DNA of 64,000 nucleotides from positions 80,188,501 through 80,252,500 of the forward strand of contig CM066734.1 in NCBI GenBank assembly GCA_033961575.1, read 5' to 3'. This document shows positions 61,571-64,000 of the stretch, piece after piece. This DNA comes from Aselliscus stoliczkanus (Eukaryota > Chordata > Mammalia > Chiroptera > Hipposideridae). A program made the position numbers and the translations under genes. The notes under the pieces were generated by a model. That model worked only from the letters and a program-made list of their open reading frames with translations, searched no databases and was not told where the DNA came from. Position 1 is the first letter of the stretch; the number at the start of each line of letters is the position of its first letter.

Positions 61571-63409
61571 ACATAAATTCAGGTCACATGTAATTATGGA
61601 CTAAAATAATTCAACAAAAATGAGAGAGAGACAGAGAGAGAAAGAGGTGAAGAGACAAAAACGGGAGGAAAGAAAGAGTTAGAGAGACTTGAGAAGTTTA
61701 CAGAAGTAGTGGTGATTAAGCCTTAGCAATTGATTGGCACTAAAAGACAGAATTCGGATAAAATTTCTGGTATATTGGACCATGTAGAGACAGGTGTATT
61801 CAAGAAGAAAGTCCTGAGCAGATGTTAAAATGCTGCACCACCACATCAAGGAGACAAGGTGTTACTTCTCATTGACTAAGAATGAGAACATGATAAAAAA
61901 GAACAAGTACAAAAGTTCAAAATATAGTTAATCACCCAAATGTCAGTCTTAAATAAAAGCCATCATTCAGATGCCTGACATGACAGAAAGAATCCTGTTT
62001 TGTCAGTCTCGTAGTCCCATGAGATACTCTCAGGAAGTTACCAAAACTTACTGCTGTGGTTGGCCTTGAATTTTCCCTAATGGATGTCATTCAGTTACCG
62101 TTTTCTGATCAGTTTGACAGAAAATTGAAGTTTGAAGAAAACTTGTTTGTTTGTCCTTTAATATCCAGAGGGAACAGTGTGTTTCATGTTCCATCTGTGA
62201 ATCATCCTTATTTTAATTTTAATCAGTATCTCTTACTTAAACTAAAGGAGAAATTAATTGAAACTGTTACTTTGCTGTCAAAGAGATTTTTTTTTTTTTT
62301 TTTTTTTTTTTTGTAAAAAAAGTCAGGAGAAAGTGATGTTCCCAGCGCAGACATAGGGATAGCAGTTACCTTTGGAGTGCCTACACATGGCATTATTTCT
62401 TTAAGCAGCATACCTCCCAAAGTGAGACAATGCAGGTATCACTTGGGGAAATCTGAAACTCATTCTACTTTGATGATATAACATGGCATAAATATTTCTT
62501 TAATGTAAATTCTTTCTGGATGATATATAATGACACTTTGTTAGTGGATAAACAATCAGGCACAGCATCTCTAGTTTTCCCTTTTTAGTCTCTTGAACAA
62601 CAGAGAATTCAGTGATTCAAGATCTGGAATCCTGAGTAAGAAGAACTTTGTTCTTGGATAATGCAACTACCTTGGATTTTCTCAACTAGCTGAGCAAAAA
62701 ATCAACTAAGTAATCTTTTGTAACAAGTGTTTTGTCATAGCACAAGACATGTTAGTCTTGAATTCTAAATCACGGCATTGATCCATTATTTGACAAACCA
62801 CTGACCAGCTTTGTATTATTATATTAAAATCCAGGAAGCAAAATACAGCACTAAAATAATGCAATAGTAGAGTGGGTAATTTGGGAAACCTTGTAGGTTG
62901 CAAGACAGCCTGCTATCCAGACAGATTTGGATCAAGAGTGAAAATGAGGCAGATGTGTCCTCTGATACTGGCAGCAACTAAAAGTTTCAAGGACCACAGC
63001 AAATTTTCAGAAATCATAAAATGTACTCCTAAGAGAGCAATGGAAGAAAAATAACACTGTGCAGGTCTGACTTCTGATGTAATATTGGGGATGAGGAAAT
63101 GAGAAAATATTGTAAGTTCTTGTTTTTTCATATGGTATCTCACAATTTAACATACTCAAAAATCAACTTTTTCTTTTCTTTGCAATTTAATGTTGATTTG
63201 ACTTCTTCAGTTTTCTACAAGAAGTCATTAAATGTTAAATTCCAAATAAGGACCATAGCTGATCACTGTAACTACAATGGTTAATATTTTTAAGAAATTT
63301 AAGTTATTATTACTTCTAATACTATCCAACATAAAGCCATCAAAAATAATATAAAACAAAAGAGCTCTACGTGTTATTTTCCTATTATGAAAGTGCACTG
63401 GTTGCTATC
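61571..63409. other. no gene seen
   Basis: A ~26-nt poly(T) at 62287-62312 has no SINE or L1 body beside it. Purine-rich GA stretch near 61620-61685. Other frames are short and unrecognised. Confidence 0.5.
62287..62312. repeat. orphan poly(T) run
   Basis: About 26 T followed by gtaaaaaaag. No adjoining retroelement body is recognisable. Confidence 0.85.
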
Positions 63410-63423
63410 AAAAATACACTCCA

Positions 63424-63537
63424 GGGCTGGCCGAGTGGAGCGGTGGTTAAGTGCTGGCTTGGGAAGCCAATAGCCCCAGTTCGGGTCCCACATATGAGGG
63501 CCAGTGATGCTGCCCTCAAAAAAAATAAAAAATAAAA
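63424..63537 (+). mobile_element. short SINE, full length
   Basis: gggctggccgagtggagcgg head, B box agttcgggtcc, end gatgctgccctc, A-rich tail. Duplication aaaaatacactcca at 63410-63423 and again from about 63538. Confidence 0.94.
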
Positions 63538-63719
63538 AAAAATACACTCCAAAGAACATAAACAAGGAAATGAAAAAAACAACAAAAAACAAAAAAAAAT
63601 GTTCATTGAACTTGTAATATATATGAGAAAAGCATAAAGAAGATGATATAATTTAGTGCATGTCTAACTTGATTTGTTTACTTTAAAATGTACTATTACA
63701 GTAGTTTCCATCATTTTGA

Positions 63720-63870
63720 AACAACTTACTCTTTGGGGAAATCTGGGATAAGAAACCTAGATTAAGAATCAAAGAACCTAGATTCTTGTCTAAGTTCTGC
63801 AATTAATATAAAATCTGTCTTTGTCACTTAGCTTTTTCTGTGTCTAATTTCCCTACCTCTTAGAGAGTTG
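63720..63870 (+). mobile_element. possible MIR fragment
   Basis: aagaacctagattcttgtct, ttgtcacttagctttttctg and tgtctaatttccctacctct follow the sense MIR order. Weak. Confidence 0.4.
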
Positions 63871-64000
63871 AATCAAATAAACACATAAAACCCTTTCAGC
63901 GCCTCTATTTACCAAAATGTTTGATATTATAATTCTCTTATGCTAAAACTGTTTCATTTACTTAATTGAGAGTATTTCTTTCTCATAAAATAATATTTTA

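Noticed and set aside
63424..63490. tRNA gene-like A and B boxes
   Set aside because: The head belongs to a SINE with A-tail and target duplication; it lacks a proper cloverleaf end.

Overview
This window is mammalian, non-coding and repeat-dominated, and I see no intact protein-coding gene or exon. The base composition is AT-rich with scattered TG/CA, AT, TTTA and TCTA microsatellites. Most of the recognisable sequence is transposon-derived. A tRNA-like SINE (A box, B box, fixed internal end, A-tail) occurs about a dozen times. Its head resembles the bat SINEs I know (Ves/Rhin-1 type), so my inference is a bat, possibly Rhinolophoidea. The species is not proven by the sequence.

Layout. 1-9000: single-copy sequence with one short SINE, a ~106-bp local duplication, one long composite SINE and old MIR/L2 pieces. 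9000-12315: a LINE-1 with a 5' inversion, itself hit by two 81-bp mariner-type MITEs and a SINE. 14060-20185: a stack of L1 3' ends. The largest has a degenerate ORF2 with its reverse-transcriptase core joined directly to a GC-rich segment that looks like an L1 5' UTR, with ORF1 missing. 20400-31100: short L1 3' ends, SINEs (including a second long composite copy and a head-to-tail SINE dimer) and a GA-rich tract. 34900-36610: minus-strand relic of a hAT-type transposase, cut by a SINE. 37267-38320: processed pseudogene of THUMPD1 on the minus strand. 41440-44800: an L1 3' end with 17-bp target-site duplications, the third long composite SINE and a decayed ERV-L pol relic. 47380-53000: SINEs, an L1 3' end, an MLT1-like LTR with facing TG and CA tracts, and a probable retroviral LTR. 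56482-57095: a 614-bp Tc1/mariner-class element with matching ends and TA duplications. The rest is AT-rich sequence with old MIR/L2 fragments.

Nothing here works as an operon or pathway. The biology is the history of mobile elements: L1 supplied the machinery that most likely moved the SINEs and the THUMPD1 retrocopy, and DNA transposons landed inside older L1 copies. The most unusual item is the three-copy composite SINE: a tRNA-like head, a unique body, a VNTR-like core that differs in unit number, and a repeated pyrimidine-rich tail ending in AATAAA. Family names are from memory and no database search was run.
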